Of a DNA stretch of 64,000 nucleotides, positions 51,365 through 61,713 are shown one piece after another (position 1 is the stretch's first letter; every line of letters starts with the position of its first letter). This DNA is from Pedobacter sp. Leaf216 (GTDB lineage Bacteria; Bacteroidota; Bacteroidia; Sphingobacteriales; Sphingobacteriaceae). The translations under genes and the position numbers were made by a program. The DNA is taken from NCBI RefSeq assembly GCF_001421515.1, contig NZ_LMKM01000010.1, positions 1 through 64,000 of the forward strand. The letters are read 5' to 3'. The notes beneath the pieces are model-generated. The model was given only the letters and a program-made list of their open reading frames with translations, did no database searches and had not been told where the DNA came from.

Positions 51365-54298
51365 ATGAAATTGAAACTATTTACTTTGGCTTGTTTTCTT
51401 ATTTCAGGTTCTTTAGCGAAAGCACAAACAACCTACCAATGGAAAACAGGAACTTCTGGTGGCTATACGTACAAGTATGTAACCAACGACCCGACTAAAA
51501 CACGTTTTTATACCCTAAAAAACGGTTTAACCGTAATTTTATCACAAAATAACAAAGAGCCAAATATTACTTACAAAATGGCCGTAAGGGCGGGTAGCAA
51601 TACCGATCCACGTACAAATACTGGTTTGGCGCATTATTTAGAGCACCTTTTATTTAAAGGAACTGATAAATTCGGAACATTAAACTACGCCAAAGAAAAA
51701 CCGCTTTTAGATAAAATTGAAGCACTTTACGAAACGTACAACAAAACAACCGATCCGGCAAAACGTAAAGAAATTTATAAGGAAATTGATAAAACATCTG
51801 GTGATGCCTCTAATTATTCTATCGCGAATGAATACGATAAAATGATGAAATCGATCGGCAGTAACTCCACAAACGCACATACTTCTGTAGAAGAAACCGT
51901 TTATGAAGAAGATCTTCCTTCAAATGCCATCGATAAATTTTTAGCTGTACAGGCAGAACGTTTCCGCGCACCTGTTTTCCGCATCTTCCACACCGAACTG
52001 GAAGCTGTTTATGAAGAGAAAAACATTGGCATGGATAACGATAGCCGTAAAATGTATGAGAAAATGCTTTATGCTTTGTTTCCAACACATAATTACGGAC
52101 AACAAACAACCATTGGTACCATTGAGCATTTAAAAAACCCATCATTAATCGAAATCAGGAAATATTACAACAAATATTATGTGCCTAACAACATGGCGCT
52201 GATTATGAGCGGTGATATTAACTACGACGATCTGATTAAAAAAATTGATAAAGATTTTGCCTACATGGTATCAAAACCTTTATCGCTTTATAACCCTGCA
52301 CCCGAAAAACCTTTAACTCAGGTTCAAAAGGTTGATATTTACGGTCCGAGTGCTGAGAACTTATACGTGGCCTACAGAGGCTTTGCCCAAAATACACACC
52401 AGAGTTTGTTGTTGGATTTAATTGGCAGCATTTTGGCCAATGGCAAAGCGGGTTTAATGGATATCAACATCAATAAACAGCAAAAAATGTTAAGGGCAAG
52501 TGCCGGTTACAACTCAATGAAAGATTATGGAATCTTCATTTTATCTGGTTCACCAAAAGCAGGACAAAGCCTGGAAGATGCTCAAAAGCTGTTATTAGAA
52601 CAGGTTGAATTACTTAAAAAAGGCGAATTTGATGAAAGCTTGATTAAAGCTACAGTGGCCAACATTAAATTGGCAGAACTACAGAGTTTTGACAATAATG
52701 ATGTTCGCGCAGATTTTGCTATGAATGCTTTTATCCAAAACCGTGGTACAGAGTGGGATAAAACCCTGGCCTCTACCGATGCAATGGCTAAAGTAACTAA
52801 AAAGGAGATTGTAGATTTTGCCAATAAATTTTTCATCAATGATTATGTTTCCATCTTAAAACATAAAGGCGAAGATAAAAGCATTGTTAAAGTTGAAAAA
52901 CCAACCATTACCGCTGTAAAAACAAATGTTAATGAAGTTTCTCCTTTTACGAAAGACATTATTGCGGCTCCGGTAAAACCCATTGCTCCTAAATTTTTGG
53001 ATTACACTAAAGACCTTAATTTTGGTAAAGCAGGTATTGCTGATGTAATTGCAGTGCAAAATACGGAGAATGGAATCTTCCGCATGAGCTACCGTTTTGA
53101 TATGGGTTCTTACAACTACAAGTTATTGCCTTATGCTGCTCAATATCTATCTTTTTTAAGCACCGATAAATATTCGGCTGAAGATATCAGTAAAGCTTTT
53201 TATAACATTGCCTGTAGCTATAGTGTTAACGTAGGTACTGATGTAACAACCGTTTCGATCAGTGGGTTACAAGAAAACTTTGATAAAGCCGTTGCTTTAC
53301 TTGAAGATGTACTGGCGAACTGCAAACCAAACGAAAAAGCCCTTGAAGATTTAAAAGGCCGTTTATTAAAATCGAGAGATAATGCAAAATTAAACAAATC
53401 ATCAATTTTGGGTGGTTTAATGAGTTATGCACAATTTGGTGCCGATAATCCATTTAATTATGGATTAACCAATGATGAAATTAAGAATATGAAATCAGCC
53501 GATTTGATTTATATCCTTCATAACCTTACCAATTATAAACATACCATAACGTATTATGGTCCAAAAACTTTAGCGGCCTTTTCTGCAGATATTGTGAAAG
53601 CACATCCATTGGCGAAAGAATTTACCGATGCAGCGCCAATCAAGAAATTTGTTTACACCAAAACCGATTCTAACAAAGTATACTTTGCTGATTACGATAT
53701 GGTGCAGGCAGAAATCCGCTGGGTACGTAACGGTGGATTATATGATCCTGCTAACGCTGCTAAAATTGCTTTATTTAACAATTATTTCGGTGGTGGCATG
53801 GGTTCTGTAGTTTTCCAAACCATCCGCGAATCTAAAGCACTTGCCTACTCTACTTTTGCAGTATATTCTTCTCCAAATACCAAAGAAAAAGAAAATTCGA
53901 TTATTGCTTACGTAGGTACACAGGCTGATAAAATGAATGAAGCAGTTGCGGGAATGAATGAATTATTGACAACGCTGCCAGAATCAGATAAATCGTTCGA
54001 TTTATCCAAAACCAATTCATTAAATGGTATTGAAACAAGCCGCATTACAAAAGATGGAATTATTTATAGCTACCTGGCAGATAAAAAATTAGGTTTCGAC
54101 CATGATTCGAGAATTGATGAATATGCCAACCTAAAACCATTGACATTTAATGACGTAAAATCTTTCCACCAGACCAATCTTTCTGGCAAACCTTACACGT
54201 ATTGTATCGTTGCTTCTGAAAAGAAAATCAACATGGCTGATTTAGCTAAGTTTGGTCCGGTAACTAAATTAAGCTTAGAACAGATTTTTGGATACTAA
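51365..54298 (+). CDS. Secreted M16-family zinc metallopeptidase (pitrilysin-like, two-domain)
   Basis: 977 residues, secreted (signal to about LAKAQ). The inverted zinc motif HxxEH is HYLEH (90-94), in TGLAHYLEHLLFKG; the downstream glutamate ligand is likely in the EEKN segment near residue 217. Two M16 halves follow (about 45-500 and 540-970), the second lacking the motif, as in one-chain pitrilysins and many Bacteroidota M16 proteins. Probably a periplasmic or surface oligopeptidase. It is monocistronic with a strong terminator 60 bp after the stop. Confidence 0.93.
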   Translation: MKLKLFTLACFLISGSLAKAQTTYQWKTGTSGGYTYKYVTNDPTKTRFYTLKNGLTVILSQNNKEPNITYKMAVRAGSNTDPRTNTGLAHYLEHLLFKGTDKFGTLNYAKEKPLLDKIEALYETYNKTTDPAKRKEIYKEIDKTSGDASNYSIANEYDKMMKSIGSNSTNAHTSVEETVYEEDLPSNAIDKFLAVQAERFRAPVFRIFHTELEAVYEEKNIGMDNDSRKMYEKMLYALFPTHNYGQQTTIGTIEHLKNPSLIEIRKYYNKYYVPNNMALIMSGDINYDDLIKKIDKDFAYMVSKPLSLYNPAPEKPLTQVQKVDIYGPSAENLYVAYRGFAQNTHQSLLLDLIGSILANGKAGLMDININKQQKMLRASAGYNSMKDYGIFILSGSPKAGQSLEDAQKLLLEQVELLKKGEFDESLIKATVANIKLAELQSFDNNDVRADFAMNAFIQNRGTEWDKTLASTDAMAKVTKKEIVDFANKFFINDYVSILKHKGEDKSIVKVEKPTITAVKTNVNEVSPFTKDIIAAPVKPIAPKFLDYTKDLNFGKAGIADVIAVQNTENGIFRMSYRFDMGSYNYKLLPYAAQYLSFLSTDKYSAEDISKAFYNIACSYSVNVGTDVTTVSISGLQENFDKAVALLEDVLANCKPNEKALEDLKGRLLKSRDNAKLNKSSILGGLMSYAQFGADNPFNYGLTNDEIKNMKSADLIYILHNLTNYKHTITYYGPKTLAAFSADIVKAHPLAKEFTDAAPIKKFVYTKTDSNKVYFADYDMVQAEIRWVRNGGLYDPANAAKIALFNNYFGGGMGSVVFQTIRESKALAYSTFAVYSSPNTKEKENSIIAYVGTQADKMNEAVAGMNELLTTLPESDKSFDLSKTNSLNGIETSRITKDGIIYSYLADKKLGFDHDSRIDEYANLKPLTFNDVKSFHQTNLSGKPYTYCIVASEKKINMADLAKFGPVTKLSLEQIFGY

Positions 54299-54360
54299 TA
54301 AAGTTAAGGATAGAAAGCGGAGGGTTAAGGTGAAACCTGATGCTTTAATATTATAATTAA

Positions 54361-54396
54361 AAGCGATTCCCATTTCCGGGAATCGCTTTTTTTATT
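54361..54396 (+). terminator. Rho-independent terminator of M16 peptidase gene
   Basis: A 12-bp perfect stem AAAGCGATTCCC / GGGAATCGCTTT (54361-54372 with 54379-54390), six-base loop, then TTTTATTTA. Confidence 0.9.
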
Positions 54397-54511
54397 TAGT
54401 TTCAGTAAGTCATTGGTTGCCATGTGCTGAAAAACCGTTGTGTTTTCGAGGCTTGGTGGTAAAAGACTAAACAACATTTTCGGTGTTATTCAGTGATTCT
54501 ATGGCAAAAAA

Positions 54512-55561
54512 TTACACATATTTCAATGTCTCCAAAATTTCTGCTATCGAGAACTTAGCTCCACATACAAATTCATCTGCAGCACCGTAATAAATTGTTA
54601 ATTCATCTCCGCTAACTAAATGGCCATTGGTAAAAACTACTTCACCAAAAAAACCATGCAGCTCATAATCAGTAGTGGGCACCATTATAGGTTGATCTGT
54701 TCTTGCCAATACTTTAGCCGGGTTGTTTAAATCCAGCAAAAAAGCACCCAGGCAATACTGATGTTTTTCGTTTGCACCATGATAAATTTCAAGCCAACCT
54801 GCTGCTGTTTTTATAGGTGCAGCACCCGCACCAACGCGTGCACTATCCCAAAAGCCCGCTCGGGTTTTAATGATACATTTATGGTTGCCCCAATGAATGC
54901 CATCAGGCGATTCGGCCAGCCAAATGTAGTTACCGCCTAAAGCAACACTACTTGGCCGGTGCAAGGCATAAAATTTGCCATTAATTTGTTCTTCAAATAA
55001 AGCGCAATCTTTATTATGAGGTGGAATAATCATGCCATGGTACTCAAAGGTTTTCCAATCTTTAGTGCTACGCATGCCTACCCCAACACCGTGTTCAGAA
55101 ACAGCCGTAAAAGTTAAATAATAAGTACCGTTAATTTGGGCTACCCGGCAATCTTCAATACCAAAGGTTTCATCCTCACCTTCTCCCTGTAATAAAGGAT
55201 AAGCATCCGGTTGATAAAAATGTATCCCATCATCGCTGCACACCAGCCTTAAATGAGAAAGTGTGGTTAAATAATCTGCTCCCTTATAATTAATCACCCT
55301 TGGGTCGGTTGCATTCAAATCCGGATCGCTTTCTGCTATGGCCAAAATCTCTATTCCCCCTTTTTTAAGTACAGGGAAAGAGATTACGTTTTCCTGTTGG
55401 GCTGGTCTTTCAGCCACGCGGATCAGCAACCATATTTTACCTTCAAAAGTAAAAACACCAGGATTTAACAAACATTCGATTTCTAGTCCGGCGCTGCTCG
55501 GCAAAAGGTCTTTTGGATGCAAGATTGGATTCTCGACAAATCTTTTGGCAATATCTGTCAT
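54512..55561 (-). CDS. GH130-family mannoside phosphorylase candidate
   Basis: 349 residues, without signal peptide, so cytoplasmic. The fold is a five-bladed propeller; the family opening FVENPILHPKDL and ECLLNPGVFTFEGKIWLLIRVAERP fit GH130. The proton-donor aspartate region appears as DPRVINYKGADYLT and the phosphate-binding residues as basic residues along the propeller (ALHRPSS). GH130 enzymes phosphorolyse beta-mannosides (for example mannosyl-N-acetylglucosamine or mannobiose) to mannose-1-phosphate. It is 6 kb from the GH92 locus, lacks the palindromic operator, and may act on the beta-mannosyl core left after alpha-mannose removal. That link is inference. Confidence 0.88.
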   Translation of the reverse strand: MTDIAKRFVENPILHPKDLLPSSAGLEIECLLNPGVFTFEGKIWLLIRVAERPAQQENVISFPVLKKGGIEILAIAESDPDLNATDPRVINYKGADYLTTLSHLRLVCSDDGIHFYQPDAYPLLQGEGEDETFGIEDCRVAQINGTYYLTFTAVSEHGVGVGMRSTKDWKTFEYHGMIIPPHNKDCALFEEQINGKFYALHRPSSVALGGNYIWLAESPDGIHWGNHKCIIKTRAGFWDSARVGAGAAPIKTAAGWLEIYHGANEKHQYCLGAFLLDLNNPAKVLARTDQPIMVPTTDYELHGFFGEVVFTNGHLVSGDELTIYYGAADEFVCGAKFSIAEILETLKYV

Positions 55562-55579
55562 AAAAAATGGTTTTAAAGC

Positions 55580-55608
55580 AAACAGGCGACCGTATAGGCC
55601 GCCTGTTT
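55580..55608 (-). terminator. Rho-independent terminator of CsbD-like gene
   Basis: AAACAGGCG / CGCCTGTTT (55580-55588 with 55600-55608), 9-bp stem, followed on the minus strand by GCTTTAAAA. It lies 17 bp downstream of the CsbD-like gene, just before the GH130 start. Confidence 0.6.
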
Positions 55609-55624
55609 ATTCATAGAATTGATA

Positions 55625-55810
55625 TTATAATGAGTTGATCCATTTTACAAGTTCATCTCTTCCCTTTCCGGTTTTTTGTTGAAGTTTCCCCAATAACTCA
55701 TCGTCTTGGCCCTCTTCATGCGCTAAATCATCATCAGTTAAATCAGCATAAGCTTGTTTAACCTTTCCTTTTATTTCATTCCACTTTCCTTTTAATTCTA
55801 ACTTATCCAT
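55625..55810 (-). CDS. CsbD-like stress protein
   Basis: 61 residues starting [21 protein letters not shown] at the ATG at 55810; an upstream ATG at 55867 would add 19 residues unlike the family. The family hallmark is [20 protein letters not shown] and [22 protein letters not shown]. CsbD-like proteins are small, acidic and hydrophilic and are induced under general stress; their biochemical role is unknown. It stands alone between divergent susC and the GH130 gene. Confidence 0.92.
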   Translation of the reverse strand: MDKLELKGKWNEIKGKVKQAYADLTDDDLAHEEGQDDELLGKLQQKTGKGRDELVKWINSL

Positions 55811-56009
55811 GCTTGTGTTTTTTAATAAAAAAATGCAATTTATATACCAATCAACATTTGTTTTCAATGCTTTGTTTTGGTTTAATTGCTTATTAGCCTA
55901 ACATAGCCAAATTTTAACCTATTCCTCAAGGTTTTGAGCATATTATTGATTATATTAAGAGTATCATTTATACAAACTATTAAACATTACTAACTTAACT
56001 ACCATTTTG

Positions 56010-59000
56010 ATGAAAAAACTACTCTTAAGTATGCTTTTGTCTCTCTGTGTAATTTCACTTGCTTTCGCACAAGGCAAGGTTATCACGGGGAAAGTAACGT
56101 CGGCTTCTGGACCAATTCCAGGAGTTAGCGTATTTGTAAAAGGCTCACCAGCAGCGGGCACACAGAGTGATGCCTCCGGAGCCTTTAAACTAACAGTATC
56201 AGACGATGCTAAAACACTCGTTTTTAGCTTTATTGGCTACAAAACAAAAGAAGTGCCGATTACCGGAGCAACGATTAACACCAGTTTAGAGGAAGAAAAC
56301 AATACCTTATCTGATGTGGTTGTTGTGGGATACGGCACGCAGAATAAACGGGATGTAACGGGATCGGTAGCTTCTGTAAAATCGAAAGACCTGGAAAACT
56401 TACCTGTAACAAGTTTTGAACAAGCCTTGCAGGGAAAAGCAGCAGGCGTACAGATTGCGGCTCAAAATGGAAAATTAGGGCAAGGAATAACGGTAAGAGT
56501 AAGGGGGGCGGCCTCGGTAACTGCAGGTAGCGAGCCACTTTACATTGTTGATGGAATTCCTATTACCTCGGGCGATTTTTCCAGTACAACTGCACCAACC
56601 AGTGCTTTAGCTGATTTAAACACCAATGATATCGAATCTATAGAAGTTTTAAAAGATGCCTCTGCATCTGCAATATATGGCGCAAGAGCCTCAAACGGTG
56701 TAGTATTAATCACAACTAAACAAGGTAAGGCAGGCAAAACACTTATTCAGTTCAATGCACTAGGTGGAGTTAGCTCCCCTTCTAACCATAGGGATTTTTT
56801 AAATGCAGAACAATATGTTCAGTTAGAGCGTAGAGCTGGGCAAGGCCAGGCTAAACAAGACTTTCTGAATGGAGAATATGCAACTTTACAAGAAGCGTTA
56901 GATGATTACAGTGAAAGTGTAGAAGCGCGTTTAAACCGATATTCAGCCGGAAACAATGATTACCAAACTTATAAAGTAAACTCTAATTGGGAAGCTGCCT
57001 CTTTTCAAGACAAGCCCGTTACACAACAATATGATCTGAATTTAACAGGCGGAAATGAAAAAACTAAATTTTACATCGGCGGACAGGCATTAGATCAACA
57101 AGGAATTGTAATTGGAAACAGTTATAAACGCTATAGCGGCAGGTTAAATCTTACTAATAAGGTAACTGATTTTTTAGAAATGGGTGTTAATCTTAATTTT
57201 TCTAATAGCATTAACAATAGGTTATCAAATGATAATGCCTTTTCAAGTCCACTGCAATCTGTTGCACTTTCTCCTATTACCCCTTTTATAGATCCAAGAT
57301 CAGGCTTGGTTAGCGGAACATTACCAGGAGCAGCCTCCAACTATCCAGTATATTATAACCCATTTATTAGTGTCGATAATGCATTTTATAAAGCAACGGT
57401 ATATAGAACAATAGGAAAAGCTTTTGCAAACATTAATATCGCGAAAGGCTTAAAATTTAGCACAGATTTCTCTATTGATAACTTGAATCAAAATGAAGAA
57501 AGTTATTACGGTGCTTTAACTTTCAGAAACACAGGCACTACAAATGGTTACGGGCAAAATATTTCGACTTTTGTAATTAATAGCAACACAAACAATTTTT
57601 TCAGTTACAATAATACAATTGGAAAAAGTGCTTTTGACCTGATTTTAGGAACAAGTTACCAAAAATCGACTACAAAATACAGTACCATTGAAGGACAGGA
57701 TTTCCCGAGTGATTCTTATATTAAATTGGGTTCTGCTGCAACAAAAGTTATAGCAACAAGTAATGAAGGTGCATTTAGCTTTTTATCTTATTTCTTTAGG
57801 GCAAATTACAAATACAATAACCGTTATCTTGTTGGCTTTAGTGTAAGAGCAGATGGCTCATCACGTTTTGGCTCCAATAACAGGTATGGATATTTCCCTG
57901 CAGGCTCGTTAGCATGGATTGCTTCGGAAGAAGATTTTTTAAAGGAGAGCGAAACCATCAGTTTATTAAAATTACGGGCCAGTTATGGTTTAACAGGTAA
58001 TGCTGAAATTGGAAACTATTCTGCACGAGGTTTATTCAGTGGATCAGGAGCTTACGGAGGTTTGCCAGGACAAATACCTTCTAGAATAGCGAATCCGGAT
58101 TTAACATGGGAAAAAACAAAACAACTCGACATTGGCTTTGATTTTGGTATTTTGAAGAATAGAATTACAGGTGTTTTCGATTTCTATCAAAAAAATACCA
58201 GCGATTTATTGTTGGATGTTCCTATTCCGCAAACAACGGGTTTTTCTACAAAAACTCAGAATTTAGGTTCATTAAAAAATACTGGGTTTGAATTGGGTAT
58301 AAATACAGAAAATTTTGTTGGCGCATTTAAATGGTCAACGGCAATAACTGGTGCAATTAACAACAATAAGATTACCAATTTAGGAGGGCAGATTTTAAAT
58401 GGCAATGAAATAAATGCAGCTATTTCAGGGCAACCTATTGGTGTATTTTACATACCAGAATATGCCGGAGTAAATCCGGCTAATGGCGATGCATTATATT
58501 ATGTTAACACAACTGATGCTTCAGGAAATGTTGATCGATCAACAACAACTGATATTAATAAAGCACAGCGGATATTTGCCGGGAACCCAAATCCTAAATA
58601 TACTTTTGGTATAAACAATACTTTTTCTTTTAAGAATTTTGATCTGGGTATATTTTTCCAAGGTGTTAAGGGCAATAAAATTTTCAACGCAGGAGGCCAA
58701 TACATGAGTGCCAATGGTTCAAATGGCTATGATAATCAAACCACAGATCAAATGAGCTATTGGGATAAACCTGGTGACATTACTTCCGTGCCAGAGCCGC
58801 GTTTGTTTGCAGGCAATGGTATTGGAAATTCAACAAGGTATTTATCTGATGGCTCTTATGTCCGTTTAAAAACATTAACCCTTGGTTATACTTTTCCAGC
58901 TACAGTATTAACGAAAATTAAGTTAAGCAAATTGAGGTTATATGCTACGGCGCAAAACCTGCTCACCATAACCGGTTACAAAGGATGGGACCCTGAGGTT

Positions 59001-59099
59001 AATGCAGATTATCAATCGACGAACATCAATCAAGGCGTAGATTTTTACTCAGCACCACAACCACGAGTAATTTCATTTGGTATTAACATTGGCCTATAA
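56010..59099 (+). CDS. SusC/RagA-family TonB-linked channel (third pair)
   Basis: 1029 residues starting at the ATG at 56010 (MKKLLLSMLLSLCVISLAFAQ); a TTG just upstream is not needed. The carboxypeptidase-regulatory-like domain (VITGKVTSASGPIPGVSVFVKG), plug (PLYIVDGIPI, SASAIYGARASNGVVLITTKQGK) and barrel are in order. The last residues are GINIGL, so the terminal aromatic residue of most outer-membrane barrels is replaced by leucine. The SusD partner starts 16 bp after the stop. No enzyme gene follows apart from the broken metalloprotease on the other strand. Confidence 0.94.
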   Translation: MKKLLLSMLLSLCVISLAFAQGKVITGKVTSASGPIPGVSVFVKGSPAAGTQSDASGAFKLTVSDDAKTLVFSFIGYKTKEVPITGATINTSLEEENNTLSDVVVVGYGTQNKRDVTGSVASVKSKDLENLPVTSFEQALQGKAAGVQIAAQNGKLGQGITVRVRGAASVTAGSEPLYIVDGIPITSGDFSSTTAPTSALADLNTNDIESIEVLKDASASAIYGARASNGVVLITTKQGKAGKTLIQFNALGGVSSPSNHRDFLNAEQYVQLERRAGQGQAKQDFLNGEYATLQEALDDYSESVEARLNRYSAGNNDYQTYKVNSNWEAASFQDKPVTQQYDLNLTGGNEKTKFYIGGQALDQQGIVIGNSYKRYSGRLNLTNKVTDFLEMGVNLNFSNSINNRLSNDNAFSSPLQSVALSPITPFIDPRSGLVSGTLPGAASNYPVYYNPFISVDNAFYKATVYRTIGKAFANINIAKGLKFSTDFSIDNLNQNEESYYGALTFRNTGTTNGYGQNISTFVINSNTNNFFSYNNTIGKSAFDLILGTSYQKSTTKYSTIEGQDFPSDSYIKLGSAATKVIATSNEGAFSFLSYFFRANYKYNNRYLVGFSVRADGSSRFGSNNRYGYFPAGSLAWIASEEDFLKESETISLLKLRASYGLTGNAEIGNYSARGLFSGSGAYGGLPGQIPSRIANPDLTWEKTKQLDIGFDFGILKNRITGVFDFYQKNTSDLLLDVPIPQTTGFSTKTQNLGSLKNTGFELGINTENFVGAFKWSTAITGAINNNKITNLGGQILNGNEINAAISGQPIGVFYIPEYAGVNPANGDALYYVNTTDASGNVDRSTTTDINKAQRIFAGNPNPKYTFGINNTFSFKNFDLGIFFQGVKGNKIFNAGGQYMSANGSNGYDNQTTDQMSYWDKPGDITSVPEPRLFAGNGIGNSTRYLSDGSYVRLKTLTLGYTFPATVLTKIKLSKLRLYATAQNLLTITGYKGWDPEVNADYQSTNINQGVDFYSAPQPRVISFGINIGL

Positions 59100-59115
59100 T
59101 TAAAAAAGAATCAAA

Positions 59116-60495
59116 ATGAAAAAGACATATATAACCAACATCATATTTGCTTGCATGTTTCTGATGGCTTTACTATCGTGCAAGAAAGCACTTGAAATAA
59201 ATCCTGTTGATACCATAGAACAAAAAAATGCATTACTCACCTCTAAGGATGTTGAAGGAGCCCTAACTGGTGCATACTCAGACCTCGGTAGCCGGAATTT
59301 TTTTGGTGGCCGTCCATTTTTGATAACTGATTTCTTAGCAAACACTGATGCTATCGAATGGTTCGGAACTTATGAGGAGTTAACACAGGCCATAAACAAA
59401 TCTCTTCTAAAAACAAATGTGTTTGTAGATAATGTTTGGGCTGCAGGGTATGCCTCAATCAATGATGCCAACAACGTAATTGCTGCTCTTGATAAAGTAG
59501 AGCCTACTAAAAAGAGCAGAGTGGAAGGCGAAGCAAAATTTATTCGGGGTGCAGCTTATTTTGAACTCGTTAGATTATTTGGAAAAGCCTACAATGATGG
59601 CACTCCCAGCACCAATTTAGGAATACCCATTGTATTAACACCAACAAATTTAATAAGCGAAGCAAACTATGTAAGCAGGGCTACTGTAGCTGCAGTTTAC
59701 AACCAGGCTATTGCCGATTTAACAGATGCAGAAGCCAAACTTCCGGCTGTTAATGGTTTTTTTGCAACAAAATCAGCAGCTGCTGCTATGCTTGCGAGAC
59801 TTTACTTACAAATGGGTAATTATAGTGCGGCTGGAGCGGCAGCAAACCGCGTGATATCCTCTGGAAATTATCAACTAACAAATACTTACTTAAGCGCTTT
59901 TCCTAAAATGCCCGAAAGCGGTAGACCCGCAAAACCTGGAGATAATACCACTGAAGATGTTTTTGCCATGCAGGTAACTACTTTGACAGGTTTTAATGGC
60001 TTTAATGAATTCTATGGTTCATCTACATTTGGTGGACGTGGAGACGCTGTAATTTCACAGGATTGGATTGATGAGACTTATGCTGCGAATGATGACAGAA
60101 TTAATGCTTTTTATGACGATGATGATATATTTACCTCCAAATTTGGTAACCAATTTGGAAACGTACCTGTAATCAGGTTATCGGAAATGTATTTGATTAG
60201 AGCGGAATGCAATGTGCGTTTGGCTCCTTCAGCTCCCATTGGTGGTATTGCACCGATTCAAGATTTGGCTACGGTTAGAAGTAGGGCTGGCTTAACAACA
60301 AATTCAGCCACTCTTACAGATATTCTTAACGAAAGAAAACTCGAATTTGCTTTTGAAGGCTTTTCACTACATGATGCTAAAAGAACGCAAACAAATATTG
60401 TAAATATACCATGGAATTCTACCAGATTGATCTTCCCGATTCCACAACGTGAAATTGACGCAAACAGTAAACTGGTTCAAAATCCAGGTTACTAA
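59116..60495 (+). CDS. SusD/RagB-family lipoprotein (third pair)
   Basis: 459 residues, shorter than the other two SusD proteins. Signal peptide with lipobox LLSC (MALLSCKKALEINPVDTIEQ), SusD-like N-terminal (VEGALTGAYSDLGSRNFFGG), TPR-like core and the closing LIFPIPQREIDANSKLVQNPGY split here by its middle residues. It forms the second gene of the susCD operon and ends at a long palindrome acting as terminator. The substrate is unknown. Confidence 0.94.
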   Translation: MKKTYITNIIFACMFLMALLSCKKALEINPVDTIEQKNALLTSKDVEGALTGAYSDLGSRNFFGGRPFLITDFLANTDAIEWFGTYEELTQAINKSLLKTNVFVDNVWAAGYASINDANNVIAALDKVEPTKKSRVEGEAKFIRGAAYFELVRLFGKAYNDGTPSTNLGIPIVLTPTNLISEANYVSRATVAAVYNQAIADLTDAEAKLPAVNGFFATKSAAAAMLARLYLQMGNYSAAGAAANRVISSGNYQLTNTYLSAFPKMPESGRPAKPGDNTTEDVFAMQVTTLTGFNGFNEFYGSSTFGGRGDAVISQDWIDETYAANDDRINAFYDDDDIFTSKFGNQFGNVPVIRLSEMYLIRAECNVRLAPSAPIGGIAPIQDLATVRSRAGLTTNSATLTDILNERKLEFAFEGFSLHDAKRTQTNIVNIPWNSTRLIFPIPQREIDANSKLVQNPGY

Positions 60496-60499
60496 CTAA

Positions 60500-60545
60500 A
60501 TTATAAACAAACAGCCAATCAATTGATTGGCTGTTTGTTTATAAT
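60500..60545. terminator. 46-bp perfect palindrome, bidirectional terminator
   Basis: Perfect over 46 bp, built around AATCAATTGATT. It starts 5 bp after the SusD stop codon and faces the broken protease gene, with ATAAACAAAC and its complement at the ends giving the T-rich tail in both directions. A stem of this length is unusually strong for a terminator. Confidence 0.8.
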
Positions 60546-60587
60546 CGATTAACTAAACTATTTAAAAGAATACCACCGATTATTTCA

Positions 60588-61713
60588 TTATTTATATTTA
60601 CTTCCTTGTAATATTAAATCCTTAGTTAATATAATATACTTTCCATTACTATCAGTCATCCGAGCTAACAATTGTAAATCTTGCGGGTATTCACCAACAT
60701 TATTATTAACGTTTACTGTTAAACTTCCAGTCCCCTGGCCCTGCGTAAATGAAATACTTGAGGGTTTACCGCTTACACTCCAATCAACTACTGATGATGG
60801 CCATACATAAGATAAAGTAAAAGTATAACTTCTATTAGCGCTCAATATACCTCCTCGCTAATTTTAGGCGAACCAAGAGGATATAAATTTACCAATGCAA
60901 GCTTATCTTTATCAGAAAGAACACCAGAGAGCGTATTATTTGGTCCACTGTTCATAATTGAGTTAAAATCAGTTCCACCAGCATTTGGAACATCAATAGC
61001 AGTTACTTGTGTACCAATATCATCGACTCCATCAGCAGTTTCTATCCCTACCCAATCTGTATGCCTAAAACCGATACAGTGCCCAAGTTCATGAGCAATA
61101 ACTGTTTCTTTTGATCTGGATTAAGCCCGGCGTTGGCAATACTTTCAGAATTAACCCTAACCAAAGCACCCGCCCTGCCGCTGAGCGGAAAATAAGCTTT
61201 TCCGTAACCACTAATGCTCTCCGATCTAATTTCAATATCGAATGCGCCGTTAGGAACAATGGTAAAAAAAATGCCAGAGTTGTCTACAACATTCCATAAG
61301 TTAATTGCTGCATCTATTTCACCGGCCAAGCTGGCCAAATTAGGGTGTATATAGAGCCTAACATTTATGCGATTTGTCAAATCTACCAAGTGCCCGGTAT
61401 AAGTCTGACCAATTTTTGGGCTCCCAACTATTGGCGTACCCATTAATTTTGAATTTAACACAGGCGAAGTGGCCACCTTTGTGCTTCTATCCGAGGGCAT
61501 TTCCATATCTTTCGGAAAAAAAATATCTCCTTCAACCTGATACTCCGTACCTAAATCTTTAATGGAAGATTCAGAAAATCCAAGACTTTTTATATAAGAG
61601 CGCAACTCTAGGTTTTGAGGTGGTTCAGGTTGATCTTTATTGTCGCCCTTTTTACAGGATACAGCTAGAAGAATTACCAAAAAGAATAGAGTTAAATTTT
61701 TTTTCGTTTTCAT
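60588..61713 (-). pseudogene. HELGH-type secreted zinc metalloprotease gene with two frameshifts
   Basis: The start at 61713 (MKTKKNLTLFF) has a lipoprotein signal (LLAVSCKKG). The first frame runs to about residue 220 (LNPDQKK) and then diverges. In the next frame the zinc motif HELGHCIGFRH (61061-61093) and the family end MNSGPNNTL...VNLYPLGSPKI are intact. A second change near 60848-60856 leads into the last part, a beta-sandwich-like segment of 85 residues ending QGSKYK. Each break is repaired by adding one base: an A in the run at 61109-61112, and a base near the GGAGG at 60848-60856. The repaired protein would be about 375 residues, similar to Bacteroidota 'dual-action HEIGH' M57-like metallopeptidases. 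Either a decaying gene or assembly errors. Confidence 0.85.

Noticed and set aside
54512..55810. Including GH130 in the LacI-controlled locus
   Set aside because: No TAAAACGTTTTA-type site was found upstream and lpxB/surE lie between, so a shared regulator is not supported.
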